Shown in pieces: positions 1 to 8,854 of a stretch of 64,000 nt of DNA. How positions within the stretch are numbered: the stretch's first letter is position 1; the number at the start of each line of letters is the position of its first letter. The stretch comes from Termitidicoccus mucosus (GTDB taxonomy: Bacteria; Verrucomicrobiota; Verrucomicrobiia; Opitutales; Opitutaceae). The notes under the pieces were generated by a model, which saw nothing but the letters and a program-made list of their open reading frames with translations, did no database searches and was not told where the DNA came from. Both the position numbers and the translations under genes were made by a program. The DNA is taken from assembly GCF_038725785.1 (NCBI RefSeq), contig NZ_CP109796.1, positions 2,914,001 through 2,978,000 of the forward strand, written 5' to 3'.

Positions 1-1775
1 AGCAGCGCCTTTGAACGCAAGGGGCCGACCTCGCGCTCCTCAATGCGGAGATCCGCGCCTTCCGCGACTGGCAGCGCGTGATGGCAGAGGATGATTTCGC
101 TTCCGGGGTCGTGGATGCGAAGGCGGTCGCAACGAACCAGCCCGCACGGCACGGCAAAATCCGCCAGGTCCACCGCCGGATTATCGCCGAGCGCGCCGGC
201 GAAATCGAACAGCAGCCTCCGGTAACACACGCCGCCGCGCACGCCGGAATACAGCAGCAGATTGGGCGCGCGCACGACCGCCCCGCCGTCGGCCGGCGCC
301 GCCGCCGTGACAACCTGGCCGGTCGAGGTCACATGCGAAGCCGCCCCGCCGCGCACGTTGTAGTGCATGCTCATGAGGCCGTCGGCGGTGTCCGACTGCC
401 ACGGGAAGCGCGTGTGGAAGGCGAGGTGCGAATAGTTGTGCAGCACCTTGTGCCCGCCGACAATCATCACCTTGCCCGTGCGCATTTCGGCGGCTCCCGA
501 ACCGCCATATTGGGTGAGCACCAAGCCCGGGCCGGGCAACTCTGTTTCGCGGACGGCGCCGGCGGCAAGCCCTTCCCACGAACCTGCTTCCTCGCGCGCA
601 GTCCAGAGCGGATGCGTCTCGGGCAATGCGACGCCTTGGTAGGCGTTGCCAAACCAAAAGGGACTCGCCGCGCAACTGTAGGGCTGCACCATCGGCGGAA
701 ACTGCCCGTAGAAACCGAGCGTGGGGACACCGTTGTTTGCGAAATCCGGGTGGCTGATGAACTGGAAAAGATTTCCCGAAAGGACGCGCCGGGCCAGCCC
801 CGGATTGACGCCCGCGTTTTTGAGGAAAAACGCGCTCGCAAACGGCGCCGATGCCGCGAAGCGGTAAATGCCGCTCCGTCCCCACATCGGCTGCCAGCCG
901 TCCCGGTCAAACAGGCGGTCGTAAGTTTTAAGCAGCGCGTGCGTGCCGCGCTCAATGGCATCGGCAATCGCCGGGTGCGTTTCGCAGCCGCCCCACGCCG
1001 CCCAGAGAGGAGCGTAAAATTGAAACGCCCATACAGAGTAATAATCGAAATAAGTGCCGTCACGATACCAGCCATCGCCTGCGTCGAATGCGCGCACCAC
1101 GCGCAGATGCTCGCGCAGGATTTCCCCGTCGATTTCGTAGCCCTCGCGCTGCAAAAACGAAAGGATGTGCATGTTAAAAAGCCGCCAGTTGTGCGCGTGC
1201 GTGCGGCAGTGCCCCCACGTGTGGAAAAGCCGGGCGACCATGTCCTTTTCGGCGCGCGTGTAGTTTGCCCAAAGCGAGTCGCGCGCGAGCGTGAGTTCCA
1301 GCGCAAGCGAGGCGCACTCGCATGTCACCTGGATCGGCCGGTCGCCCCACACCTTGACCATGCCCGCCTGGTCGCCGACGTAGTCGGGCGATTTCGGGTC
1401 GGCGAGTTTCAGGATGGCGTTCGCATAATAATCGCGCAGGGCGATGCCGTTTGAGCGCAGCGAGGGATCGTGCCGGAGGAGCGGGCCCGCGATCAGCAAA
1501 GTGCGCGCGACGCCTTCCATGATTTCGCTGCGCCTGCGCCAGTCGGGATCGCCCGGCTGGGGATAAGTGATTTTCGTCTCGCTGCGAGGCAGCAGGAGGG
1601 GCGCGTCCTGGTTTTCCACATGGGAAAAAACACCGTCGAGCAGCCATTGCCCGGCCTCGACCCAATGCCGCCGGGCCATGCCGGTGAAGGGGCTCAGGGC
1701 AAAATCAGGAGCCTTGATCTGGAAAGTGGCGGACGGTTCCGGACGCCCTGCCGATGATGGGTGGCTTGACGGCAT
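1..1775 (-). CDS. DUF2264 domain protein (C-terminus beyond window)
   Basis: I read this by translating the minus strand directly; the frame stays open from the ATG at 1775 to the window edge, about 590 residues. The N-terminal part contains MARRHWVEAGQWLLDG and a PLLLPR stretch. The middle has HAHNWRLFNMHIL, DGWYRDGTYFDYYSVWAFQF and WGRSGIYRF, which are features I associate with the DUF2264 family (PF10022). There is no signal peptide, so it is probably cytoplasmic. The biochemical role is unknown; members commonly sit in glycan-degradation loci, and an alpha/alpha-toroid lyase or hydrolase fold is possible (inference). It starts 44 bases after the GH115-like gene and is probably co-transcribed with it. 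The start could also be the ATG at 1683. The C-terminal end cannot be judged. Confidence 0.8.
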   Translation of the reverse strand, partial: MPSSHPSSAGRPEPSATFQIKAPDFALSPFTGMARRHWVEAGQWLLDGVFSHVENQDAPLLLPRSETKITYPQPGDPDWRRRSEIMEGVARTLLIAGPLLRHDPSLRSNGIALRDYYANAILKLADPKSPDYVGDQAGMVKVWGDRPIQVTCECASLALELTLARDSLWANYTRAEKDMVARLFHTWGHCRTHAHNWRLFNMHILSFLQREGYEIDGEILREHLRVVRAFDAGDGWYRDGTYFDYYSVWAFQFYAPLWAAWGGCETHPAIADAIERGTHALLKTYDRLFDRDGWQPMWGRSGIYRFAASAPFASAFFLKNAGVNPGLARRVLSGNLFQFISHPDFANNGVPTLGFYGQFPPMVQPYSCAASPFWFGNAYQGVALPETHPLWTAREEAGSWEGLAAGAVRETELPGPGLVLTQYGGSGAAEMRTGKVMIVGGHKVLHNYSHLAFHTRFPWQSDTADGLMSMHYNVRGGAASHVTSTGQVVTAAAPADGGAVVRAPNLLLYSGVRGGVCYRRLLFDFAGALGDNPAVDLADFAVPCGLVRCDRLRIHDPGSEIILCHHALPVAEGADLRIEEREVGPLRSKAL

Positions 1776-1819
1776 TCTGTTCGCTTTGCCAGGGGGTTCA
1801 GCGCGTTGGCCCAGACAGC

Positions 1820-3937
1820 CTAATCGGCGATTGCCGCATCGAGCGACTGGAGAAGGTTGTTGATTTTGAATTTCCCGTCGCTGTCGTGCCAGTGCCCGAA
1901 CACGCCGGTGTCGGTGGAGCGCAGCAGTTCGCGGGCATCGGCGAGCGCGGCGCGGGCGGCGGCGAGATGCGCGCGGATTTCCGCGCGCGCAGCGGCGGGA
2001 CGGGCGTAGGCGGCGGCGATTTCGTGGAGCATGGTGTTGAGCCGTTCCATCACTTGCGCGGGGACGCGCAGGTTCTGGTCGAAAAACCAGCGGTTGCGCT
2101 CCGGAATTTGCGTGCGCAGGCGCTCCGCCTCCCGGGCGACCGCGGCAAACGCGGCCCCGGACTGTGCCGTTCCGCGCAGGATGGCGCCGACCTGGCCGTG
2201 GTCGCCGGACTCGGGCTCGACGCGGAAATAACCGACGCTGCCGGTATCGGGGTTGTCCATGGGATGCCCGTCGAGCGGATTCGGTGTGCGGGTATCGCCG
2301 TCCAACGCCTTGAGCAGCATCTCGGCGGCGCGGGCATAGCGCAGGTCCTGAAATATATACTGGCGGTCGAAGCCCGGCAGGTCGGCCTTTTTCTGGCACC
2401 AGTAGGAGTAATAATAATCCCGGTAGAGACGGGCGATTCTGGGCGCGAGCGCGGTGTCGAAATATTGCGCGCAATAGTTTTCGAGAAAGGCGCCGGCGTC
2501 GAAATCCGTGAAGCTCCACATCATCGCGGCGTTGGCCGAGAGTTCGGCGACGTGCTCGCGGATGTTGCCGGCGTTGACGACCGTGAAGGCGAGCGGACGG
2601 GCGTTGAGCGAGTCGAGCACGCGATAGTTGGCCGCCATCTTCCACGGCCCTTCCGCGGCGACAAGGTGCGAGCCGCTGGACGTAAACTGGAAGTTGAGAT
2701 AATACCCGACCAACAGATTCGGCGGCGCCTTGAAGCCGCGCACATCGGCGGCGGGGAAGTGGTCGCGGCGGGCGGCGACGAAATTCCAGATCAAGGTCGG
2801 CTCGGCGGGCGGCCGCAACAGACCGGCGGCGAAGAGATCGGAGTTTTCATTGTAGAGCGTCGTCCGCATCAATGGGGCGGGATTGCCGGTGACCTCCTTC
2901 ACGATGGCGGCCTGCCTTGCCAGCATCTGTTCGATCGTGCGGGCGCGGGCGGGCATGTCGGGCGGGGCGTCCGGAAATGTCTGCCAGAACGGGATGTCCC
3001 CGCCGCCGCGAAACGTGATCGTCCAGACGCATTCGAAGCCTGCGCGCACCGCGGTCTCGACGTGGTAACGCCAGTATTCATAGAGCGGCTCGGGATGCCG
3101 CACACTGAGTTTCGGGATGTCGCCGCCGCGGCCCATCTTGGTCCAAAACTGGTTCCAGTATTCCAGGCGGCGACCAAGCCGCGATCCGAGCGGCGAATGA
3201 TGATGGGAGGTAATCGCGAGCCCGTGATTATGCGCGGCGAGCGCCTCGGGATTGGGCGCGTGGCGGGGCGCGGATTCGCCGAGGTTCACCATGGTCTCGA
3301 CTTCGTAGGTGTTGTATTTGAGGCGGAGAATGGTCTCGAACATCGCCTCCCGGTTTTCGCGCCCCGCATTCTTCCATGGCGAAAGGAAATCCTGGTCGTT
3401 GTTGAACCATGCCCGCCAGCGCACGTAGGGGGCCGGGTGCAGGCGCTCGAATCCGTCGGGCAGCGAAAGGCCCGCTTTCGGCTGCGGCTGCCAGTTGCTC
3501 CAATGCCAGAGCGGCGGCACGCCGAGGCATTCCTCGGTGAACGCATAAATCGCGTAAATGAGCCCGCGCGTGCCGCCGCCTTCGAGCATGAGCCGGGGGC
3601 CGTCGCCAGTTTGGACCAGGCGCATGCCGTGGGCTTCGGGCGCGGAGAGCCGCGGGTCGCGTCCGATGCCGCCGGACGGCCCGGACGAGGCGAGGATCAC
3701 GATGGCGGGCTTGCCCGCGATTTTTTTCGCGTCGGTGACCACGGGCGATGCGCGTCCGAGCACTTTTTTCAGGTCCCGGGCGAGGTGATCGAGCGCGGTT
3801 TGCTCCGCGACGCCGGGTGCTCCGACCACGAGCACGGGCACGCCGGGCGCGAACTCGACATCGGCGCGGGCGAACGCGCCACCGAGCGTGAACGCGCCGG
3901 GCGCAAGAACCAGAAGGCAGCGAAATAAAAAGTTCAT
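1820..3937 (-). CDS. GH115-like alpha-glucuronidase
   Basis: A 705-residue protein with signal peptide MNFLFRCLLVLAPGAFTLGG and cleavage near ARA-DVE, so exported. The N-terminal region ends in GGGTRGLIYAIYAF followed by LGVPPLWHW. This matches the GH115 pattern in which a G-T-I-Y-G-I-Y-like segment precedes the W-rich strand. Next come YVRWRAWFNNDQDFLSPW and a TIM-barrel-like region with TSHHHSPLGSR. Known GH115 enzymes remove 4-O-methyl-glucuronic acid from glucuronoxylan. The protein is shorter than the usual roughly 950 residues and probably lacks the C-terminal accessory domain. It lies between a SASA esterase and a DUF2264 protein on the same strand, which fits hemicellulose side-chain removal. 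A catalytically divergent GH115 relative is possible. Confidence 0.72.
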   Translation of the reverse strand: MNFLFRCLLVLAPGAFTLGGAFARADVEFAPGVPVLVVGAPGVAEQTALDHLARDLKKVLGRASPVVTDAKKIAGKPAIVILASSGPSGGIGRDPRLSAPEAHGMRLVQTGDGPRLMLEGGGTRGLIYAIYAFTEECLGVPPLWHWSNWQPQPKAGLSLPDGFERLHPAPYVRWRAWFNNDQDFLSPWKNAGRENREAMFETILRLKYNTYEVETMVNLGESAPRHAPNPEALAAHNHGLAITSHHHSPLGSRLGRRLEYWNQFWTKMGRGGDIPKLSVRHPEPLYEYWRYHVETAVRAGFECVWTITFRGGGDIPFWQTFPDAPPDMPARARTIEQMLARQAAIVKEVTGNPAPLMRTTLYNENSDLFAAGLLRPPAEPTLIWNFVAARRDHFPAADVRGFKAPPNLLVGYYLNFQFTSSGSHLVAAEGPWKMAANYRVLDSLNARPLAFTVVNAGNIREHVAELSANAAMMWSFTDFDAGAFLENYCAQYFDTALAPRIARLYRDYYYSYWCQKKADLPGFDRQYIFQDLRYARAAEMLLKALDGDTRTPNPLDGHPMDNPDTGSVGYFRVEPESGDHGQVGAILRGTAQSGAAFAAVAREAERLRTQIPERNRWFFDQNLRVPAQVMERLNTMLHEIAAAYARPAAARAEIRAHLAAARAALADARELLRSTDTGVFGHWHDSDGKFKINNLLQSLDAAIAD

Positions 3938-4045
3938 CGGGATGCGGGGTTGGAATTATAGAGCTTCATAAAATAAAATCGGTTCGTCAGTTTTGAATGG
4001 CAGAAAAGGGAGGAATCGAAAAGTGGCGCCGGCAACGTGGACGCG

Positions 4046-4214
4046 TTTGCGCAAGGAGGGGCGGCGTCCACGCCGCCCGACGCGGGCAAAGCCCGCGACC
4101 GTTTCACGGAGAGGCGGACGGGCACACACAGGTTTTCGGATTGCCTGCCGGCGAGCGGGCGAGGCGCGTTGCGCCTCGCCCGGCGGCGTGGACGCCGCCG
4201 CTCCTTGCGCAAGC
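4046..4214. repeat. REP-like palindromic element, copy A
   Basis: About 170 bases in the gap between the GH115-like and SASA genes. It begins with TTGCGCAAGGAG plus the hairpin GGCGGCGTCCACGCCGCC and ends with GGCGGCGTGGACGCCGCC plus CTCCTTGCGCAA, so the outer arms are inverted repeats. The interior carries a second hairpin of the form CGAGGCGC..GCGCCTCG. Five related copies occur at 7703, 14092, 15004, 18974 and 23812, all in the same orientation. It explains most of the 356-base gap 3938-4293. Confidence 0.85.
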
Positions 4215-4293
4215 ACATACGCAGCCATCGAGATCGCCCAAGGGATGAATCCCGCCGTCGAAAGCGGCGATGAATCGCCGCCTCCAAAAAGGG

Positions 4294-5835
4294 TCATTGG
4301 GTCTCACGGGCATCATTGAGGAGCGTGAGCATCGCCCTGGCATAAGCCGCCCCGAGCAGGCGCGCGGACTCGCTGTCGTAGTGCGCGGGGTCGTTGGGCT
4401 TGTTGCGAAGATTTCCGCCAAATTCCGGGGCGAGCGTGTCAACGGCCGCGGTGTGCGGCACGCGCGCGGGGAGATCGAGATAAACCTGGTTCAACTCCGT
4501 CGTGTCGGGGCGGCGCCAGGGGCCGAGCGTGGCGGCGACAAACGGCAGGTCGGGCCGGTCGAGCGTGGCGCGGAAATCGGCGATCAGCCGGTCGAGCTGC
4601 GCGCGATACCCGGCGCCGCCGTCGCTCCGTGCGCGGCGCCCGTCGGCCTCGCCCTGGTTCCAGAGGATGCCGGCCAGCGTGCCTTCCTTCGCCGCCGCGA
4701 CGGCGGATTCGGTGGCGAGCTGGAAAAGCGTGCGGCCGTCCGGCCAGCGGAAGTCCTCCTGGTAGTCCTTTTGCCATTGCGCCACCGAGGTGCCGCCAAA
4801 CGCAGCGGGTATCAGGCCAATGGATACATCGGACGGCAGGTGCGGCAGCAGCGCGCGGGCAAAGGCGAAGCCGGGGCCGACGCCGGCGCCGCGCTTGTCG
4901 TGGTGCAGCGGCTCGACCGCGGGAATCCAGCGGCCGGGCCCGTCAAACGCGAGGATGCGCGGGTCGGGCGTGCGGTCGATTTCCCCGACAAGTCCGCGCC
5001 CGGCCATGTTGGACTGGCCGGTGAGGAGAAACACATAAAAACGCTTCGCGGGCGGCGGCGTGACCGCGGGCACTTTCGGACGCGGCGGAGGCGGGGCGGA
5101 GCGCGCGACGGTTTTCGAGGAGGACGGGGATGCGGCGGCGGTTTTCGTCGTCGCGGCGGACGCGTCGAGCGGATCGTCGTTCACGACGATGCTGCCGATC
5201 AGCACCCGTCCGAGATTCCATCGGGAATCCACTTGCAGGCTGACGCGGCCGGACACGGCGGCATCGGCATCGACGGCCTCCGCATCGGGCTTGGTCGTGG
5301 TGGCGGTGGGATTGATCCAGAGGCGGGTGGAGCCGCTGGCGGAATCGTAATGGAAGACCAGCGTGTGCTCCTCGGAGAGCGGCAGCGTGCGATTGCTCCA
5401 GACGACATCGGACGAGTTTTTCGAGGTGACACCGAGTTGCACGGTCTCGTTGCCGGAACCGGCGCGCATGAGCAGGCGGCCGCGGCGTTTTTTGCCGGAC
5501 TCGTCGGTGAATTGAAACAACACCAGCCGTCCTTTGCCGGCCTGCACCGGTCCGTCGAACCGCGCCTGCAAGGTGGCGGTGACTTGGGCGCCCGCGGGCT
5601 TCGCGGTGAACTTGCGGGTGACGTAGCCGGTCGCGGAGCCGCCGGGCAGGGCGGCGTGGTTTTCGATCATGATGGCCGGACTGCCATTGTGCACCGTCCA
5701 TGCGCGCTTGGACACTTTGTGAATCGGACCATCGGAATAATCAAATTCCTCGCGAAGGATCTCGGCCGCGTGCAACGGCCAGACGAGGAGGGCGGCGAGG
5801 AGGACAAGCGGGTGGAGGATGTTTTTTGGGAGCAT
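4294..5835 (-). CDS. CE6/SASA-type carbohydrate acetylesterase
   Basis: A 513-residue exported protein with signal peptide MLPKNILHPLVLLAALLVWPLHA. Residues 25-240 look like a jelly-roll/LamG-like carbohydrate-binding region (FDYSDGP, WNLGRVLIG). A Pro-rich linker follows. The C-terminal half is an SGNH-type esterase (PF03629): LLTGQSNMAG carries the nucleophile Ser, FGGTSVAQW is the oxyanion block, ILWNQGEAD is block III, and DPAHYDSES near the C-terminus supplies the Asp/His pair. The family removes O-acetyl groups from xylan or sialic acids. Next to a GH115-like enzyme, an acetylxylan esterase role is more likely than a sialate esterase role (inference). It is probably co-transcribed with the GH3 gene, 30 bases upstream. 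Confidence 0.82.
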   Translation of the reverse strand: MLPKNILHPLVLLAALLVWPLHAAEILREEFDYSDGPIHKVSKRAWTVHNGSPAIMIENHAALPGGSATGYVTRKFTAKPAGAQVTATLQARFDGPVQAGKGRLVLFQFTDESGKKRRGRLLMRAGSGNETVQLGVTSKNSSDVVWSNRTLPLSEEHTLVFHYDSASGSTRLWINPTATTTKPDAEAVDADAAVSGRVSLQVDSRWNLGRVLIGSIVVNDDPLDASAATTKTAAASPSSSKTVARSAPPPPRPKVPAVTPPPAKRFYVFLLTGQSNMAGRGLVGEIDRTPDPRILAFDGPGRWIPAVEPLHHDKRGAGVGPGFAFARALLPHLPSDVSIGLIPAAFGGTSVAQWQKDYQEDFRWPDGRTLFQLATESAVAAAKEGTLAGILWNQGEADGRRARSDGGAGYRAQLDRLIADFRATLDRPDLPFVAATLGPWRRPDTTELNQVYLDLPARVPHTAAVDTLAPEFGGNLRNKPNDPAHYDSESARLLGAAYARAMLTLLNDARETQ

Positions 5836-5865
5836 GTCTTTATTGGGTTGATGTTATTGTCGGTG

Positions 5866-7653
5866 TCAAAATCGGGATAGCGGGATCTGTCCGGTCGGTT
5901 TGAGTTTTCCGGTCAGGACTTCGGCCACCGCGCGCATGTGCTCGCGTCCGGAGGGGCAGAACGAAATGACGGCGGTGTCCACCCACGCCGGGACGCCGAA
6001 CTTCTCAAACGGGGTGTTGCTCACGATGACGAGCGGTTTGCCCGCGGCGCGCAACTCCTCGAGCATCGGGAGCATGATGGCGTGGCTGCGGTAGTTGTAG
6101 TAGCTGGTGGACACGATCACATCGGCCTCGGGCAGGCGGCGGCGAACGGCTTCGCGGTCGCGGTCGGTGAGCTTTTCGTTCACGGCCACGGTGGCGATGC
6201 CCGGCGCGATGCGGCGGAGTTCCTGCCAGAGCATGCCGGGGTGCGAGTAGCTGTTGTTGATGAAGCGATGAAAGTGATGGATTTGCTCGACGAGGAGGAT
6301 GCGTTTTCCGGCCGGCAGCGGCAGCAGGCCGGCGCGGTCGCGCAGCACGACGGTCGAGCGGCGGGCGGCCTCGTCGGCGAGCGCGACGGTTTCCGGATCG
6401 TTGAACAGGGCGCCCGCGGCGGAGGCGTCGACCTTGCCGCCGTTTTCGGCGAGGCCCATGCGCCAGCGCATCGTGAGGATGCGGCGCACCGAGGCGTCGA
6501 GGTCGGCCTCGCGCCAGCGGCCCTCGCGCACGGCGGCCTTGATGGCGGCGAGCACCTGGCGGCGTTGCGGGCTGTAGGCGCGGCAAAGCACGAGGTCGCA
6601 TCCGGCGATGAGGCAGCGCACGACGGCCTCGCCCATGTCGTATTTCTCCAGCAGGCCGCCCATCTGGACGTTGTCGGTCGTGACGACGCCGCGGAAACCG
6701 AGCTCTCCGCGCAGCAAGTCCGTGACGATGGCGCGGCTGGTCGCGCCCGGCACGCCCGCCGCGCCGAGCGCGGGATAGGCGGTAAACGCGGCCATGACGG
6801 CGGGCAGGCCGGCGTCGATGAGCGCCTTGAACGGCGCGAGGTGGTCGCGCCGGAGTTCCTCGCGGCCGAGCGCAATTTCCGGCAGGCCGAAATGCGCGTC
6901 GGTGCTCGAATGGCCGCGTCCGGGAAAATGTTTTCCCGTCGCCACGATGCCCGCCTCGCCCAGGCCGCGCAGAGCGGCGAGGCCGAAGCGGATGACCGCG
7001 GCGGGATTGTCGCCGTAGGCGCGCGGGCCGATTTCGGGATTGGCGGGCTCGGTGTTCACGTCGAGCACGGGCGAGTGAATCATGTTGGCGCCGAGCGCGC
7101 GCGCCTGCCTGCCGATGGCGCGCGAGATGCGGCGCGCCAGCTCGGGATCGTTGTCAACCGTCTGGCCGAGCGGATGCGGGAAAAGGCGCTGCTCAAAAAG
7201 AAAATCCGCGCCCTCGCCCTCCTGGTCGAACGCCATGTGCAGCGGCACCGCGCCGGGGCGCTCCATCGCGATGTCGCGCAGCTCGTTGAGGCGCGAGGCA
7301 AACTCGGATGCTGTGCACGCGATGCGGTCGAGCGTCTCGGGACGGTCGAAGGTGTTTGCGTCGGGCCGGCGATGGATGTCTTCCATCGCGCCCTCCTCGC
7401 GGCTGTCGGTCGCACCGGGCATGAATTTTTGCGCGATGCGCAGGCCGCCCGCGTGATGGTCGCGGATGAACTCCACCACGTCGGGCGTGATGAATGGACC
7501 GTAGTGCGGGAACACGAGGAGTTGGCCGATTTTCTGGTCGAGGTCGAGCGCGCCCAATTTTTGGTCAACCCAGCGCCCGGCGGCTTCGTCAACCGGAAGC
7601 AGGCCGGAGGCCGGGGAAACTTTGGGGACGTTTGTGTCGATGATGGCAGGCAT
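5866..7653 (-). CDS. GH3 glycosidase of the N-acetylhexosaminidase type
   Basis: A 595-residue protein starting at MPAIIDTNVPK. The reading frame is open further upstream, but that stretch only reads through a REP element (RLRKERLPPAAGRGEAS), so I reject it. LDQKIGQLLVFPHYGP opens the GH3 domain. GKHFPGRGHSSTDAHFG near residue 240 fits the K-H-F-P-G-x-G-x4-D-x-H loop of NagZ-type enzymes, whose Asp-His dyad acts as general acid/base. VVTTDNVQMGGL near residue 327 carries the nucleophile Asp. The C-terminal 200 residues form the second GH3 domain. No signal peptide is evident, so it probably acts in the cytoplasm on imported oligosaccharides, or in murein recycling. The substrate, a beta-linked GlcNAc, is inferred from the motif. 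Confidence 0.87.
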   Translation of the reverse strand: MPAIIDTNVPKVSPASGLLPVDEAAGRWVDQKLGALDLDQKIGQLLVFPHYGPFITPDVVEFIRDHHAGGLRIAQKFMPGATDSREEGAMEDIHRRPDANTFDRPETLDRIACTASEFASRLNELRDIAMERPGAVPLHMAFDQEGEGADFLFEQRLFPHPLGQTVDNDPELARRISRAIGRQARALGANMIHSPVLDVNTEPANPEIGPRAYGDNPAAVIRFGLAALRGLGEAGIVATGKHFPGRGHSSTDAHFGLPEIALGREELRRDHLAPFKALIDAGLPAVMAAFTAYPALGAAGVPGATSRAIVTDLLRGELGFRGVVTTDNVQMGGLLEKYDMGEAVVRCLIAGCDLVLCRAYSPQRRQVLAAIKAAVREGRWREADLDASVRRILTMRWRMGLAENGGKVDASAAGALFNDPETVALADEAARRSTVVLRDRAGLLPLPAGKRILLVEQIHHFHRFINNSYSHPGMLWQELRRIAPGIATVAVNEKLTDRDREAVRRRLPEADVIVSTSYYNYRSHAIMLPMLEELRAAGKPLVIVSNTPFEKFGVPAWVDTAVISFCPSGREHMRAVAEVLTGKLKPTGQIPLSRF

Positions 7654-7702
7654 GAGGAATGGATTAATACCGGTTAAAAACGGGTTGTGCGCTTTGAAGA
7701 AA

Positions 7703-7842
7703 CGCTTGCGCAAGGAGCGGCGACGTCCTCGGTGCCGGGCGCGCCGCAGAGGCGTCCGAAAATAGGAAATGGCGACGCCGGCAATTCGGGGCGAGGCTTC
7801 GCCTCGTCCGGCAGCCGGAGGCAGCCGCTCCTTGCGCAAGCG
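7703..7842. repeat. REP-like palindromic element, copy B
   Basis: It fills the gap between the GH3 and HAD genes. The outer arms are CGCTTGCGCAAGGAG and CTCCTTGCGCAAGCG. Near the right arm lies the hairpin GCGAGGCTTCGCCTCG. The left inner hairpin is degenerate (GGCGACGTC) compared with the other copies. The orientation is the same as copies A and C-F. Confidence 0.85.
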
Positions 7843-7878
7843 TTCTTTCGACGCCGGGTTTGTTTTCAAAGTGAGGAT

Positions 7879-8706
7879 TCATGGGGAGACGCCGAGGATG
7901 GCGTGAAATTTTTCGCACTGGCGCGCGGCGGTTTCCGGCGTCCATTGACCGGAAAGAAACACCGGAAGCGCGTCGGCGCGGAACGCACCCCACGACTCCG
8001 GCTCGGCGCCGGGTATGATGGGAAAAAATGCGCAACCGGCGGCGCGGGCGGCGTCCTCGTCGAGCAGCGAGTCGCCGAGCATGAGCACGCCTTCCGCCCC
8101 GCCCGCGCGGGCGGCGAGCTGCCGGAGAATGGCGGTTTTCGAACCTGCCTCCTGGGTAAGAAAATCCGAAGCCAGCGGTGCGAGTCCGGCATGAGCCCAT
8201 TCCGAACGGATGGCCGCGCCGTTGCCGCCGGAGACGACCGCGACGCGCGCGGCCGACGATGCCGCGCGCAATGCCCCGGCCGCGCCGGCAAACGGCGCGG
8301 GCGGCGGAAGCGCGGCGCAGCGGCGGTTGACCTCGCGGTTCCAAGCCAGCGCACGGGTGAGCGCGATGTCGCCGGGATGGTCCGCGAGCGCGAGCTCCAG
8401 CGAGGACTCGCTGCGCGGCGCGCCGGATTCGAGCCAGGCAAAATACGCCTTAAGCGGCGGAAGCGCGGCGCCCGGGTTTGCGCTCCACTCGCGCAGAAAA
8501 AGGCCCAGCGCCTCGAAGCGGTTCGCCCCGCGATGACGCGAACGGAGGTTGAGATGGAGAAACAACTCCGAGGCCTCGCGCGAGCCCTGCTTGATTTCCC
8601 AGATGTCGATGAGCGCGGGCGTGAACGCGTGCCGGTGCTTCGGCGTCATGGCATCGAGCACGGTGCCGTCGGAATCGACTGCGATGATGTGCGGCGGGGG
8701 CATCAT
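7879..8706 (-). CDS. HAD-superfamily hydrolase
   Basis: A 275-residue cytoplasmic protein starting at MMPPPHIIAVDSDGTVLDAM. The HAD motifs are in order: DSDGTV (motif I, nucleophile Asp and second Asp), VAVVSGGNG (motif II), the Lys of AGSKTAIL (motif III) and VLMLGDSLLDEDAA (motif IV). Between motifs I and II lies a helical cap of about 120 residues, a C1-type cap. The substrate cannot be deduced; family members are usually phosphatases. The gene ends just before REP copy B and is followed by the GH3 gene on the same strand, so it may remove phosphate from an intermediate of the same sugar pathway (inference). Confidence 0.8.
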   Translation of the reverse strand: MMPPPHIIAVDSDGTVLDAMTPKHRHAFTPALIDIWEIKQGSREASELFLHLNLRSRHRGANRFEALGLFLREWSANPGAALPPLKAYFAWLESGAPRSESSLELALADHPGDIALTRALAWNREVNRRCAALPPPAPFAGAAGALRAASSAARVAVVSGGNGAAIRSEWAHAGLAPLASDFLTQEAGSKTAILRQLAARAGGAEGVLMLGDSLLDEDAARAAGCAFFPIIPGAEPESWGAFRADALPVFLSGQWTPETAARQCEKFHAILGVSP

Positions 8707-8854
8707 TGGCGGAACGGCTCAGGAAATTTTGCGGGGCGGAAAACTCACGCGTTCATTCCAGACAAGGGCGCGGGTGTCGCAACGCACGGATGTGCTGAGG
8801 TCGTTAGCATGATGTGCGATGGAGGGATATTTCCGATGGACGGCTGAGTGTTGC

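Noticed and set aside
78-1454. Long plus-strand open frame opposite the DUF2264 gene
   Set aside because: Arg/Ala/His/Val-rich with no domain features; the minus strand gives a continuous family-like protein. Antisense artefact of high GC.
1754-3928. 724-codon plus-strand frame opposite the GH115-like gene
   Set aside because: It mirrors the real minus gene, which has a signal peptide and GH115-like motifs. The plus-strand reading has no recognisable feature.
7654-7869. N-terminal extension of the GH3 protein
   Set aside because: The extra residues come from reading through REP copy B; the ATG at 7653 gives a normal N-terminus.
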